64,000 bases of DNA from Ignavibacteriales bacterium (GTDB taxonomy: Bacteria > Bacteroidota > Ignavibacteria > Ignavibacteriales > Ignavibacteriaceae). Location of the stretch: the NCBI GenBank assembly GCA_016709155.1, contig JADJEI010000013.1:496001-560000 (forward strand), in the 5' to 3' direction. Made by a program: the position numbers and the translations under genes. Shown here one piece after another: positions 39,830 to 48,958 of the stretch; positions within the stretch are counted from its first letter, which is position 1, and every line of letters begins with the position of its first letter. A model generated the notes under the pieces. That model did no database searches. It saw nothing but the letters and a program-made list of their open reading frames with translations, and was not told where the DNA came from.

Positions 39830-40558
39830 ATGGAAGATTTTATGTTTTATGATCCGGAAGATTTTTTTGATCGGGTTACAGAAGCGTTAAGGAGAGGGGA
39901 TTTCAATGTAGCAGAAAAATTACTGGAAAAGTATTTAAAGAGTCATTCTGAAGATACACAGTCACGATTACTAAAATCATTAATACAGGGAACAAAGGGT
40001 GATCTATCGGGAGCAATTACACTACTAGAGGAGATATTAATTATTGATAATTCAAATGATCTCGCCCTATATAGTCTGACAAATTATTACTATATGTCTC
40101 TCGACTGCAACAAAGCAATTGAATACTGTGATAGGTTTATTGCTCTTGAAGGTACTGAAGATAGTGAGAAAGCAATCGATCTTAGAAAAATTAAAGTCCA
40201 AAGTCTTTATGCTCAGGGTAAATATAGTGATGCATTAGAGCAAATTGAAGATTTACTAAAACTAAATCGTAAAGATGAAAAAATGATCATATATAAAGCT
40301 AAAATATTCAATATAAATGGTTCTTACGACGCAGCAAAAAAGATATTAAATCCAATTATACCTGCTATCGCTGATGACGGATTGTTAGGGCATGCATACT
40401 ACATTTTGGCAACGTCATATTATCACTTAGGTCAGTCGGATAAGTCTGATGAATTTTTATATAAGTCAGCGGAATTAAATGACGAGTTTGGAATGCGATG
40501 GCTAAAATTAAAGTTGGCTGCGGAATGGAATCAACAAATGAATCAGAACAATAACTGA
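39830..40558 (+). CDS. TPR-repeat protein
   Basis: 242 residues, about six TPR-like helix pairs, for example YSDALEQIEDLLKLNRKDEK and FNVAEKLLEKYLKSHSEDTQ. Soluble, with no signal peptide. Directly downstream of another TPR gene, suggesting a tandem pair that acts together. Confidence 0.75.
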   Translation: MEDFMFYDPEDFFDRVTEALRRGDFNVAEKLLEKYLKSHSEDTQSRLLKSLIQGTKGDLSGAITLLEEILIIDNSNDLALYSLTNYYYMSLDCNKAIEYCDRFIALEGTEDSEKAIDLRKIKVQSLYAQGKYSDALEQIEDLLKLNRKDEKMIIYKAKIFNINGSYDAAKKILNPIIPAIADDGLLGHAYYILATSYYHLGQSDKSDEFLYKSAELNDEFGMRWLKLKLAAEWNQQMNQNNN

Positions 40559-40580
40559 ACTTTAAATAGGAATAATTATT

Positions 40581-41264
40581 ATGAAAAATGGGAAATTTGT
40601 TATTATAAGAACAAAGGAAGCTGTGCTACCATTTGGCTGCTCAAAAGTACCGCAAGTATTTGATGAGGAAGACGAATTATTATTAATTCAGGCGGTCAAA
40701 GAGAATAAAGATATAGCATTTGTAAAAAATGATTTAGATGGATTGTCAGAATTTGGCTGCCTGGCAAAAGTAAGCAGTTATGATTATGATCATTCTTTTG
40801 CTAAAGGTCTACAAACAGAATTTGGAGGAATAAATCAGGATTTACGGGCTATTGGTCACGCAATGATTCCAATGTATAAAAAATCGGATCTTTTAGAATG
40901 TATTAGGAATAAGCAATTGGAAAATCAACAATTCTCGGATATTTCCGAGGTTGAATTTTTGCTCTTTGATAGAATCAGTGTGAACGCAACATTAGATGAA
41001 ATTAATATTAATTTCCATCAGGACACTGAAGAAAAGTATAATCAAAATAATTTAGGGAAGTTAAGTAATATTATTTTTGAAAATATTTTTGAACCTTTAT
41101 CCTTTGACTGTATTCATTCTTTATCCTTTTATGCACTGAATAGATTTCTGCAAGGTTGCTCAGCAAAAAACGATCAATTCAAAAAGACGTTTTTAAAATC
41201 CAATTCGGAAAACCTGAGAGTTAAATCAATCATATCTTTATATGAGAAAGGTTTACTCAGATAA
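40581..41264 (+). CDS. Hypothetical protein
   Basis: 227 residues, start ATG after TAGGAATAATTATT. Two similar segments, PFGCSKVPQVFDEEDELLLI and SEFGCLAKVSSYDYDHSFAK. Acidic, soluble. No family recognised. It follows the TPR gene by 22 bases and precedes a hairpin at 41275-41294. Confidence 0.6.
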   Translation: MKNGKFVIIRTKEAVLPFGCSKVPQVFDEEDELLLIQAVKENKDIAFVKNDLDGLSEFGCLAKVSSYDYDHSFAKGLQTEFGGINQDLRAIGHAMIPMYKKSDLLECIRNKQLENQQFSDISEVEFLLFDRISVNATLDEININFHQDTEEKYNQNNLGKLSNIIFENIFEPLSFDCIHSLSFYALNRFLQGCSAKNDQFKKTFLKSNSENLRVKSIISLYEKGLLR

Positions 41265-41274
41265 CAATCAACAT

Positions 41275-41294
41275 AAGCGGTGTAGCAGCCGCTT
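41275..41294 (+). terminator. Hairpin after hypothetical gene
   Basis: AAGCGG/CCGCTT stem with loop TGTAGCAG, just after the 40581 gene. The sequence TGTAGCAGCCG resembles AGTAGCAGCCGG of the hairpin at 41641. Confidence 0.5.
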
Positions 41295-41481
41295 ACTTAA
41301 TAACCTATAATTCGGTATAAGAATACAGAGTTATTTAGGTTATCCAGCGCTAACAACTTCTTCCAATGTAATAGCGTTAGTACTGCAATTGGTGGGAATG
41401 ATATTGTTGGAGTATCCCTTCCATAAAAATTTGGTTTGATGTTGTTGAAGTTACAATATCAACTCTTTGGGAATTAATTCA

Positions 41482-41634
41482 GTGAAACTAAGTGATGAAC
41501 AAATTTCAAAGTTTCAAATATTGTACAAAAAAACTTTTAATGAAGAATTGACAAAAGAAGCCGCATTATCAAAGGCCATAAAACTTTCTAATTTAATAAA
41601 TGTTGTTCGTACAATTAAAAATAGAAAAGTATAA
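41482..41634 (+). CDS. Small conserved-type protein upstream of the recombinase
   Basis: 50 residues, GTG start. KLSDEQISKFQILYKKTFNE followed by ALSKAIKLSNLINVVR is typical of short proteins placed before site-specific recombinases in many mobile elements; their role is not known. It ends 50 bases before the recombinase start, with a hairpin between. Confidence 0.6.
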   Translation: MKLSDEQISKFQILYKKTFNEELTKEAALSKAIKLSNLINVVRTIKNRKV

Positions 41635-41640
41635 TTAGTA

Positions 41641-41660
41641 GCAGCCGGTAGTCCGGCTGC
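41641..41660 (+). terminator. Perfect hairpin before recombinase gene
   Basis: GCAGCCGG-TAGT-CCGGCTGC, an 8-bp perfect stem with a four-base loop, 24 bases before the recombinase start. It may end the small gene's transcript or limit recombinase expression. Confidence 0.6.
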
Positions 41661-41684
41661 TTAATAAACGCAGGAGGATTAATA

Positions 41685-43304
41685 ATGATAAAGACAAAAT
41701 ATTTTGTATATGCAAGAAAATCTTCAGAATCAGAAGACAGACAGGTTGAATCAATTTCTTCGCAAGTTGATGTTTTGAAAAAACTAGCTGAAGAAAGAAA
41801 TTTAGATGTAGTTGATATTCTTACGGAAGCTAAATCGGCTAAAGCACCTGGTCGTCCAGTGTTTAATAAAATGCTTGAGAGGGTTGGTAAAGGAGAAGCT
41901 GATGGTATCATATGCTGGAAAACAGATCGGCTATTTCGAAATCCTGTAGACTTTGGCACAATAAGTTGGATGTTACAAAAATCAATTATTAAACATATCC
42001 AATGTAGTGATAGAAGTTATTATCCGGAGGACAATGTTCTTCTAATGAGCGTTGAGCAAGGAATGGCTAATCAATTTATCAGAGATCTTAGTAAAAATAC
42101 TCAGCGAGGATTAAAAGCAAAAGCTGAGAGAGGCTGGTATCCAGCACAACCTCCGCTTGGCTATCTTCATAACCCCAATAAGAGAAAAGGTGAAAAGGAA
42201 ATGATGAAGGACCCTGCACGATTTGAAATGACAAGAAAGATTTTTGATTGGATGCTTAGTGGTACTTATCTGCCATCTCAAGTTATTGATAAAGCTGCCA
42301 AAGAACTTGGTTTAACAAACAGATTTAATCGAAGCGTTGGAAGAGCAACTATTTATCAGACACTTAGAAATCCATTTTATTATGGATACTATGAATATCC
42401 CAAAGGTAGTGGTAACTGGATTAAAGGTAAACACGAGCCAATGATTACCAAAGTTGAATATGATAGGATACAAAAGCTTTTAGCTAAGAACGAAAATCCA
42501 AAATCTGAAAGTAAGATTTTGCATTTACAGGCCTGATTAGATGTGGTGAATGTGGTGCAATGATTACAGCTGAGGATAAAGTAAAGAATCAGAAAAATGG
42601 TAATGTTCACAACTACACTTACTATAGTTGTACAAAAAGAACAAAACATGTTTGCTCTCAAAAAACAGTTGAAGTAAAAATAGCTTGAAGAGCAGATACA
42701 AGAAATTTTGCAAAGCATTGTTATCCCTGAGGAGTTTATAAAATTTGCGATTGAAGTTATAGATAATGATGTTGAAGGTGATTCCAAGAAAAATCGTGAG
42801 TTTATTGAAACGTACAAAAGAGAATTGCATAGTCTAGCTAGGAAAAATGATAAACTGATGGAGATGAAATTAGGTGACCTGATAGATGAAGAAGAGTTCA
42901 AAAGCAAAAGATCAGAATAAAAGAAAAGAGAATTGGAATTAAGAACGTTGATTGAAGATTTTGAATCAAAAGATAGTCACACTGCAACTGGTGTAAATGA
43001 TTTATTATTATTTGGTCAGATTGCCCCTGACGCATTTCAAAATGCTACGCTAGAAGAGAAAAGAATAATTTTGAGCTCTCTTGGTTCGAACCTCTTAATA
43101 AAGGATAGAAAGTTGCAAATTCAGTTCGAAAAGCCACTTTCTTATCTAAAAGATATTGCAAGTTCAGTTAAGGGGAAAAGAGTGAAAAAAGGTCGGTTAG
43201 AACCTGCGCAAGTAGTAATAAAAAAAGGGACTTACAGTGATAACGAAACCATAAATCCCTTAGTGCTCCGCGAGCAGGACTCGAACCTGCAACCCTTCGG
43301 TTAA
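41685..43304 (+). pseudogene. Large serine recombinase (integrase/resolvase), disrupted
   Basis: Start ATG after GCAGGAGGATTAATA. Resolvase catalytic domain: YFVYARKSSESEDRQVESIS with the nucleophilic Ser, then recombinase domain (PPLGYLHNPNKRKGEKEMM), then a zinc ribbon seen after frame correction (LIRCGECGAMITAE and YYSCTKRTKHVC) and a coiled-coil end. Frames change near 42515 and 42680; an in-frame TAA at 42918-42920 cuts the last part. The end reads into the opposite-strand tRNA-Asn gene, as is common for integrases sitting at their attachment site. Probably moves the 28.5-43.3 kb element. Confidence 0.83.
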
Positions 43305-43337
43305 CAGCCGAATGCTCCACCATTGAGCTATCGCGGA
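43267..43337 (-). tRNA. tRNA-Asn (anticodon GTT)
   Basis: On the minus strand TCCGCGA pairs with TCGCGGA (7-bp acceptor stem), the D arm has TAGCTCAATGGTGGA, the anticodon arm TTCGG-CTGTTAA-CCGAA gives GTT, and the T arm has GGTTCGAGTC. No CCA is encoded. The 3' end faces the recombinase gene, suggesting the gene is the integration site. Confidence 0.93.
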
Positions 43338-43371
43338 AAGTAAAAAACAAAAAATCAAGCACCGCAAATAA

Positions 43372-43426
43372 CTGTCGGTTAACATCCCGATGAATCGGGA
43401 TCCACCATTGAGCTATCATGGAAGTT
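43372..43426 (-). other. Degenerate tRNA-Asn remnant, possible attachment-site scar
   Basis: CCACCATTGAGCTATCATGG repeats the 5' half of the tRNA-Asn at 43267 with changes, and GTCGGTTAAC resembles its anticodon arm; a CCCGATGAATCGGG hairpin replaces part of it. It cannot fold as a full tRNA. Confidence 0.5.
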
Positions 43427-43835
43427 TCAAATAATTAAATACATCATTTACTTCTCAAAATTCGGAAGTCAAACATAGGTATTATGAAGTATTTAGTCAA
43501 GAAATTTGGCAAAAATATTCGCTAAAAATTGCAATTAAAATGTGTAATGGCGTACTTCTTTAGGATCTATCAAATTAAAAATTATCAAAACTCTAATTTT
43601 TCATATTTATCCATTACTTCTCTTTATAGATAAATTTGAATAATAGCTTTTCATTAATGAGAAATAATAATGTTACTTCTGCCAATTTTTAGCAATACGC
43701 ACAGATAATTTTAGGTGATTTTTGTTTGTAATCAAATCATTGATCTGAATATTCGGAGCTAATCTGGTGGTATGATTTTTTAGTACAATTTATTAGAAAT
43801 TTAGAAGTTCTAAAATTTTAAGGGAATTATTGAAG
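43427..43835. other. Intergenic region upstream of Hmc-like operon
   Basis: About 400 AT-rich bases with no gene; it must carry the operon promoter. AAGGGA at 43820 is the likely ribosome site for the ATG at 43836. Confidence 0.5.
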
Positions 43836-44726
43836 ATGAAAAATCAAAATCGCCGTGATTTTATAAAATTTTCTGTTGCTGCCGGAGTTGGCTCAACATT
43901 ACTAACCGGTTCAGCTCAAGCTGGTCCAAAAAATATTTTGTCACCTGACAGGATGGGAGTGTTAGTTGACACAACTGTTTGTATTGGCTGCGGTAATTGC
44001 GAATTGGCTTGCCGTGAAGCTCACAACCTCCCCCCGATCAACGAAGAAAAAAATCAACAGCTAATTCAAAAAAAGTCCAGACGTCCCGACGATACCTCAC
44101 TTACAGTAGTAAATAAATTTTCTAACAAAACTGAAAAAGATATTTTTGTTAAAGTACAGTGCATGCACTGTGATCATCCAGCGTGCGTTTCTGCCTGCAT
44201 AGTCGGAGCTTTTTCAAAGGAAGAAAATGGCTCTGTTATTTGGGATACAGATAAATGTATTGGTTGTCGTTATTGCATGGTTGCTTGTCCGTTTCAAGTC
44301 CCTGCCTTTGAATATGATAAGGCAATTAATCCTTCGATATTAAAATGTGACTTTTGTTTCAATCGAACCGCAGAAGGATTACTGCCTGCTTGTGTGGAGA
44401 ATTGCCCAATGGAAGTAATGCTTTATGGACCTCGAACCGAACTGGTTAGAATTGCACGTGAAAGAGTTAAAAAATTTCCTGATAGGTATGTTAACCATAT
44501 TTATGGTGAAGCTGAGGTTGGTGGAACTTCCTGGATGTATCTGGCATCGACTAATTTTTCTGATTTGAAATTTCCAAAGCTTGGTAAAAATGAAGCTCCC
44601 GGTGTTTCTGAATCAATTCAGCATGGGATATTTTCCTATTTCATTCCGCCCATTTCACTTTATGCCTTGCTGGGAGGAATAATGTGGATTACTAAGCGAA
44701 AAACGGATAACAGGGGGGAGGAATAA
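43836..44726 (+). CDS. Tat-exported 4Fe-4S ferredoxin subunit (HybA/HmcB-like)
   Basis: ATG 43836 fits better than TTG 43830 given the upstream site. Twin-arginine signal NRRDFIKFSVAAGVG, so the protein is exported folded. Four cysteine clusters: CIGCGNCELAC, CMHCDHPACVSAC, CIGCRYCMVAC and CDFC...ACVENCP, as in HybA and HmcB that pass electrons to a membrane quinone partner. A C-terminal membrane helix (YFIPPISLYALLGGIMWI) anchors it. The next gene encodes the NrfD-type membrane partner 2 bases later. Confidence 0.9.
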   Translation: MKNQNRRDFIKFSVAAGVGSTLLTGSAQAGPKNILSPDRMGVLVDTTVCIGCGNCELACREAHNLPPINEEKNQQLIQKKSRRPDDTSLTVVNKFSNKTEKDIFVKVQCMHCDHPACVSACIVGAFSKEENGSVIWDTDKCIGCRYCMVACPFQVPAFEYDKAINPSILKCDFCFNRTAEGLLPACVENCPMEVMLYGPRTELVRIARERVKKFPDRYVNHIYGEAEVGGTSWMYLASTNFSDLKFPKLGKNEAPGVSESIQHGIFSYFIPPISLYALLGGIMWITKRKTDNRGEE

Positions 44727-44728
44727 CC

Positions 44729-45964
44729 ATGGGAATTACACATGTTGCTGCTCCTCTAAAGAAAAAATATTTTACTCCCGGAGTAATGGTGCTTTGTGTT
44801 TTAGCTCTTAACGCTTTGATTGTTTTAACACTTAGACTAATCTTTGGAATTGGGAGCGTTACAAATTTAAATAACCAATACCCCTGGGGTTTATGGATTG
44901 GAGTGGATGTTGCCGCTGGTGTTGCATTAGCCGCTGGAGGGTTTACTTCTGCAGCTCTCGGACATGTCATGCACAAAGAGCAGTATCATGCCATTGTCAG
45001 ACCGGCATTGCTGACTGCGATGCTTGGATATACTTTTGTAGCTGCGGGAGTTGCAACTGATATTGGCAGATGGTATTTCATCTGGCATCCATTAATTATG
45101 TGGAATGGCAACTCTGCTCTCTTTGAAGTTGGTATCTGCGTTATGATTTATATGTCAGTTTTATATATTGAATTTCTTCCAATCGTGACTGAAAGATTCA
45201 TCGGCAAGGTTAAGTTAAAAGGATTGCTTTCATTTTTGAATAGTCCGCTTGATAAATTACTTCGTTTACTTGATAGGGGACTTTCAAAAACGATGTTTGT
45301 TTTTATCATTGCAGGTGTTGTTCTTTCTACACTCCATCAGTCTTCTCTTGGTACTTTAATGGTTATAGCCGGTCCTAAAATGCACCCCCTTTGGCAGACA
45401 CCAATTCTCCCTCTGCTATTTTTAATTTCTGCAATTTCAGTCGGGTTTCCAATGGTAATTTTTGAGTCGCTGCTGGCAGCTCGTTCGTTTGGACTAAAAC
45501 CCGAAATGAAAATTCTTTCTAAACTGAGTACAATTGTTGGACCGCTGCTTGGTGTTTACCTGGCTTTCAAGCTGGGTGATATGTTTATAAGAGGTACATT
45601 TATTTACTTAACCGAATTTTCGACAGCAAGTGTAATGTTTGTTATTGAACTTGTCGTTGGAGTAATAATTCCGCTTCGAATGTTCTTTTCCGATTATGTC
45701 CGGCACTCCCAACTTCTGTTGTTTATTGCCTCTTGTCTGGTTGTGTTCGGAGTTTTATTAAACAGGATTAATAATTTTATAGTAGCTTATAACCCACCTT
45801 ATTCATTCGGTTCGTACTTTCCATCATTCGGCGAAATATCACTTACTGTTGGGTTCGCAGCGCTTCTGGTACTCATCTACAGATTTATTGTAATTAACTT
45901 TCCTGTTATCAGCCGGGAAGAAATTTCTGTCGCTTCTAAAACGAAATATTCAATAAGGGGATAG
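44729..45964 (+). CDS. NrfD/HybB-type quinone-interacting membrane protein
   Basis: 411 residues with about ten hydrophobic helices. YPWGLWIGVDVAAGVALAAG and LHQSSLGTLMVIAGPKMHPL are characteristic of the HybB/NrfD family, which exchanges electrons with menaquinone for the Fe-S subunit. Start ATG after GGGAGGAATAACC. One base separates its stop from the cytochrome gene. No catalytic molybdopterin or hydrogenase subunit is encoded here, so the electron donor or acceptor must be elsewhere. Confidence 0.9.
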   Translation: MGITHVAAPLKKKYFTPGVMVLCVLALNALIVLTLRLIFGIGSVTNLNNQYPWGLWIGVDVAAGVALAAGGFTSAALGHVMHKEQYHAIVRPALLTAMLGYTFVAAGVATDIGRWYFIWHPLIMWNGNSALFEVGICVMIYMSVLYIEFLPIVTERFIGKVKLKGLLSFLNSPLDKLLRLLDRGLSKTMFVFIIAGVVLSTLHQSSLGTLMVIAGPKMHPLWQTPILPLLFLISAISVGFPMVIFESLLAARSFGLKPEMKILSKLSTIVGPLLGVYLAFKLGDMFIRGTFIYLTEFSTASVMFVIELVVGVIIPLRMFFSDYVRHSQLLLFIASCLVVFGVLLNRINNFIVAYNPPYSFGSYFPSFGEISLTVGFAALLVLIYRFIVINFPVISREEISVASKTKYSIRG

Positions 45965-45965
45965 A

Positions 45966-47081
45966 ATGAAGACGAAAATTTTATTAATGATAATTATTGG
46001 TTTAATTAATGCTCCTTCTTTTTCACAAACTAAAACTCAAAAGCATTCGGAAATTAATGTTGATTGCAAATCGTGTCACACCTGTGACGTTCCCACAAAA
46101 AAGCAGCCCTGCCTTGTAGAGTGCCCGCGCGGCTCGATGATTACTATTCATCAGCTCCCCGAAGATGCACCCGGCGTTTTTGTACTTGATCAATTGTCTT
46201 CCAAATATCTTCCGGTTATTTTTTCACACAAAAGCCATGCACAAATGATTCAAATGACGGGAAGCTGCGAATCGTGTCATCATTATAATACTCTTGGTCC
46301 TATTCTTTCTTGCAATAACTGTCATGAAAAAAACAGGGAACGCGATGACCTCTCGAAACCCGATCTGATGGCTGCATACCATAGACAGTGTATCGGCTGT
46401 CATTCAGATTGGAATTCAAAAAATGACTGCAACTCATGCCACCTCCCTAAGAAGGGAAATGAAAAATTAAGTGAGAAAGATGTCAAAAAATATATCGATA
46501 AAGATCATCCCAAAGTTGAAACACCGGAGAAAATAACTTTCAAAACTGATTATGATAAAGGAAAGCTTGTAACATTTTATCATAATGAACATGCTGAAAG
46601 GTTTTCGCTCTCGTGTGAAAGTTGTCATCAAAATGAAAGCTGCAGTAAGTGTCATGCGGAGCAAAAAGATTTGAAGAAATTAAAAACACTCGATGAACAT
46701 CACAAGCCTTGTTTTAGCTGTCACGGTAAGGATGAGTGCAGTACCTGTCACTCTTCTACAGAAAAAAAGCCATTTGATCATTTCACTTCGACCGGGTGGC
46801 AGTTAAAAAGTTATCATCAAAAACTAAGCTGTACAAAATGTCATTCGAATAAGAAAAAATTTGAAAAACTTAATAGCAATTGTCAGAATTGCCACGACAT
46901 TTGGAACAGTGAAACTTTTGATCATAAAGTAACAGGCTTATCACTCGACGAAAATCATTCCGCTTTCGATTGTTCTGATTGTCATATTGATAATGATTTT
47001 TCAAAATCACCGGTTTGCGCTAATTGCCACGATGATTTTAATTATCCGGCACAGAAACCGGGCAAAATATTAAAAAAGTAG
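45966..47081 (+). CDS. Periplasmic multihaem cytochrome c, 13 CxxCH motifs
   Basis: 371 residues with a Sec signal peptide (KILLMIIIGLINAPSFSQ). I count 13 CxxCH haem-binding motifs (CKSCH, CESCH, CNNCH, CIGCH, CNSCH, CESCH, CSKCH, CFSCH, CSTCH, CTKCH, CQNCH, CSDCH and CANCH), with many separate histidines as distal ligands. It would act as the periplasmic electron wire of the Fe-S/NrfD complex, as in Hmc, Nhc and Qrc complexes. Intact, in operon. Confidence 0.9.
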   Translation: MKTKILLMIIIGLINAPSFSQTKTQKHSEINVDCKSCHTCDVPTKKQPCLVECPRGSMITIHQLPEDAPGVFVLDQLSSKYLPVIFSHKSHAQMIQMTGSCESCHHYNTLGPILSCNNCHEKNRERDDLSKPDLMAAYHRQCIGCHSDWNSKNDCNSCHLPKKGNEKLSEKDVKKYIDKDHPKVETPEKITFKTDYDKGKLVTFYHNEHAERFSLSCESCHQNESCSKCHAEQKDLKKLKTLDEHHKPCFSCHGKDECSTCHSSTEKKPFDHFTSTGWQLKSYHQKLSCTKCHSNKKKFEKLNSNCQNCHDIWNSETFDHKVTGLSLDENHSAFDCSDCHIDNDFSKSPVCANCHDDFNYPAQKPGKILKK

Positions 47082-47092
47082 GTTGATGAATT

Positions 47093-48958
47093 ATGTTCAA
47101 TAAAATTGGTTTTAAACTGATTTTTATTGTTGGTGTTACAGTACTATTAATTATTGGCGGATTTGCCTTCATAAATATCACAAGTCACAGCACTGATTTG
47201 TTAAATGAAGTTGAGAGGCATGCAAATCAACTTAGTGAAACAGTTAAGTACAGTACTCGTTATGATATGATGCTCAACCAGCGGGATCATATTCATCAAG
47301 TAATTAATACAATCGGGGAACAGCCCGGCATTCGTGATGTGAGAATTTTAAACAAGGTTGGCAAAATTATTTACTCAACGAAGCTATCTGATATTGGCAA
47401 GATGGTTAATAAGCGCGCAGAGAGCTGCTATGCTTGTCATGCGGAAGACAAACCACTCGAAATAATTTCGATAAAAGAAAAGACAAGAATTTTCAGACTC
47501 GATCCTGATTCAAGCCGTGTGCTGGGAGTGATAAATCCAATTTATAATGATAAATCATGCTGGCAGGCAGAATGTCATGCTCATTCGCGGGAGAAAATTG
47601 TACTTGGCGTACTTGATGTTACAATTTCATTGGAGGAAGTGGATAAACAAATTCAAAATAGTGAAATGGAAATCGCTGTGTTCGCCGTTATTTCAATTTT
47701 GATAATCAGTTTCATTATTGCTTTCTTTGTTAAAAGGTGGGTGGATAAACCTGTGAATGTATTACTCGCTGCAACAAAACAAGTAGCCGATGGAAATTTG
47801 AATTATAAAATTGAGCAAAGCAGTAAAGATGAAATTGGAAAGCTTGCCGGTTCTTTTAATAATATGACAAAAAAATTATCTGAAGCCCGCTTGCAGCTTT
47901 TCCACTCTGATAAACTTGCTTCACTCGGAAGGCTTGCTGCCGGTGTAGCACACGAGATAAATAATCCTCTTACAGGAGTATTGACTTACAGCAGTTTCCT
48001 TTTGAAAAGAACAAAAGGCAATCCTGAACTGCAGGAAGATTTAAATGTAATTGTTCGAGAAACTTTACGTAGCAGAGAAATAGTGAAAAGTCTTTTAGAT
48101 TTTGCTCGTCAATCTGTTCCCAAGAAAAGCTCTTCAAATATTCATGAAATAATTGAAAGAGCAATTGGTGTTGTAGAAAATCAGCTTAGTCTAAAAAAAA
48201 TTGTTGTGAAGAAGAATTTTGATGCAGCGCTGCCTAAAATTATTCTCGATGCAAATCAAATGCAGCAGGTTTTTATAAATCTGCTGGTTAACGCTGCAGA
48301 TGCTATTGGAAAAAAAGGGGGGACAATCAATATTACAACATCCGAACTCAAACTTTCTCCGCTTGGATTATTACAAATTAAAAAAGCTCAGTGCAGCAAA
48401 CGGCACAGTCTAATAGATAATGAAATTAAAATTGACGGCAAACCATCGGTTAAAATAAAAGTGAAATCTGATTCCGCTGAAGGATTCATTAATCTCGACC
48501 CGATTTATGGAAAACATAAAAACATTTTTCCGGTGAATTTCAATTCTTCGAATGATTTGAAATTTCTTTGTCCTGAATGTGAAACTAATTTGCTTATTGA
48601 TTCGAGGGTTTGTCCTCAGTGCGGTTCTGGTCTCATTAGTTTTACCACCCCTCCTCAAGGAACATTCGAGTGCTGCACAAATCAAGGGTGCAACTGGCAG
48701 TCCTGGGATTTAGTCGGCAAGGAATCGAGGCTAGATTATCTCGAAATAAAAATCTCTGATACAGGGTGTGGTATCGCAAAAGAAGAACTTGACAAAATCT
48801 TTGAGCCTTTCTTCTCAACAAAAGGGCAAAAGGGTACAGGACTTGGGCTGGCTGTTATCTGGGGAATTATTGATAACCACGATGGAATTATTTCTGTTGA
48901 AAGTGAATTCGACAAAGGCACAACATTTTCTATCAAACTTCCTATTCAAAAAATATAG
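47093..48958 (+). CDS. Haem-binding sensor histidine kinase with zinc-ribbon insertion
   Basis: 621 residues. Membrane helices at about 7-27 and 195-215 flank a periplasmic domain with CYACH (about 111) and CWQAECH (about 156, a CX4CH spacing), suggesting covalently bound haem that senses redox state or a gas. Then HAMP, HisKA (GRLAAGVAHEINNPLTG, His about 286) and an ATPase domain (SDTGCGIAKEEL, GTGLGLAVIWGII). Between the ATPase N box and G1 box lies about 130 residues with Cys pairs CPEC and CPQC, a zinc-ribbon-like insertion. The cognate regulators follow. Confidence 0.85.
   Translation: MFNKIGFKLIFIVGVTVLLIIGGFAFINITSHSTDLLNEVERHANQLSETVKYSTRYDMMLNQRDHIHQVINTIGEQPGIRDVRILNKVGKIIYSTKLSDIGKMVNKRAESCYACHAEDKPLEIISIKEKTRIFRLDPDSSRVLGVINPIYNDKSCWQAECHAHSREKIVLGVLDVTISLEEVDKQIQNSEMEIAVFAVISILIISFIIAFFVKRWVDKPVNVLLAATKQVADGNLNYKIEQSSKDEIGKLAGSFNNMTKKLSEARLQLFHSDKLASLGRLAAGVAHEINNPLTGVLTYSSFLLKRTKGNPELQEDLNVIVRETLRSREIVKSLLDFARQSVPKKSSSNIHEIIERAIGVVENQLSLKKIVVKKNFDAALPKIILDANQMQQVFINLLVNAADAIGKKGGTINITTSELKLSPLGLLQIKKAQCSKRHSLIDNEIKIDGKPSVKIKVKSDSAEGFINLDPIYGKHKNIFPVNFNSSNDLKFLCPECETNLLIDSRVCPQCGSGLISFTTPPQGTFECCTNQGCNWQSWDLVGKESRLDYLEIKISDTGCGIAKEELDKIFEPFFSTKGQKGTGLGLAVIWGIIDNHDGIISVESEFDKGTTFSIKLPIQKI

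Noticed and set aside
36300..41700. Integron cassette array
   Set aside because: Hairpins follow the genes, but no attC-type core sites or tyrosine integron integrase were found.
28300..43267. Left attachment site as a copy of the tRNA-Asn 3' end
   Set aside because: I found no second copy of the sequence GAGCAGGACTCGAACC in the window by eye; a computed search would be needed.
48410..48936. Leftward frames inside the histidine kinase gene
   Set aside because: They overlap conserved kinase motifs on the other strand and have no own ribosome sites.
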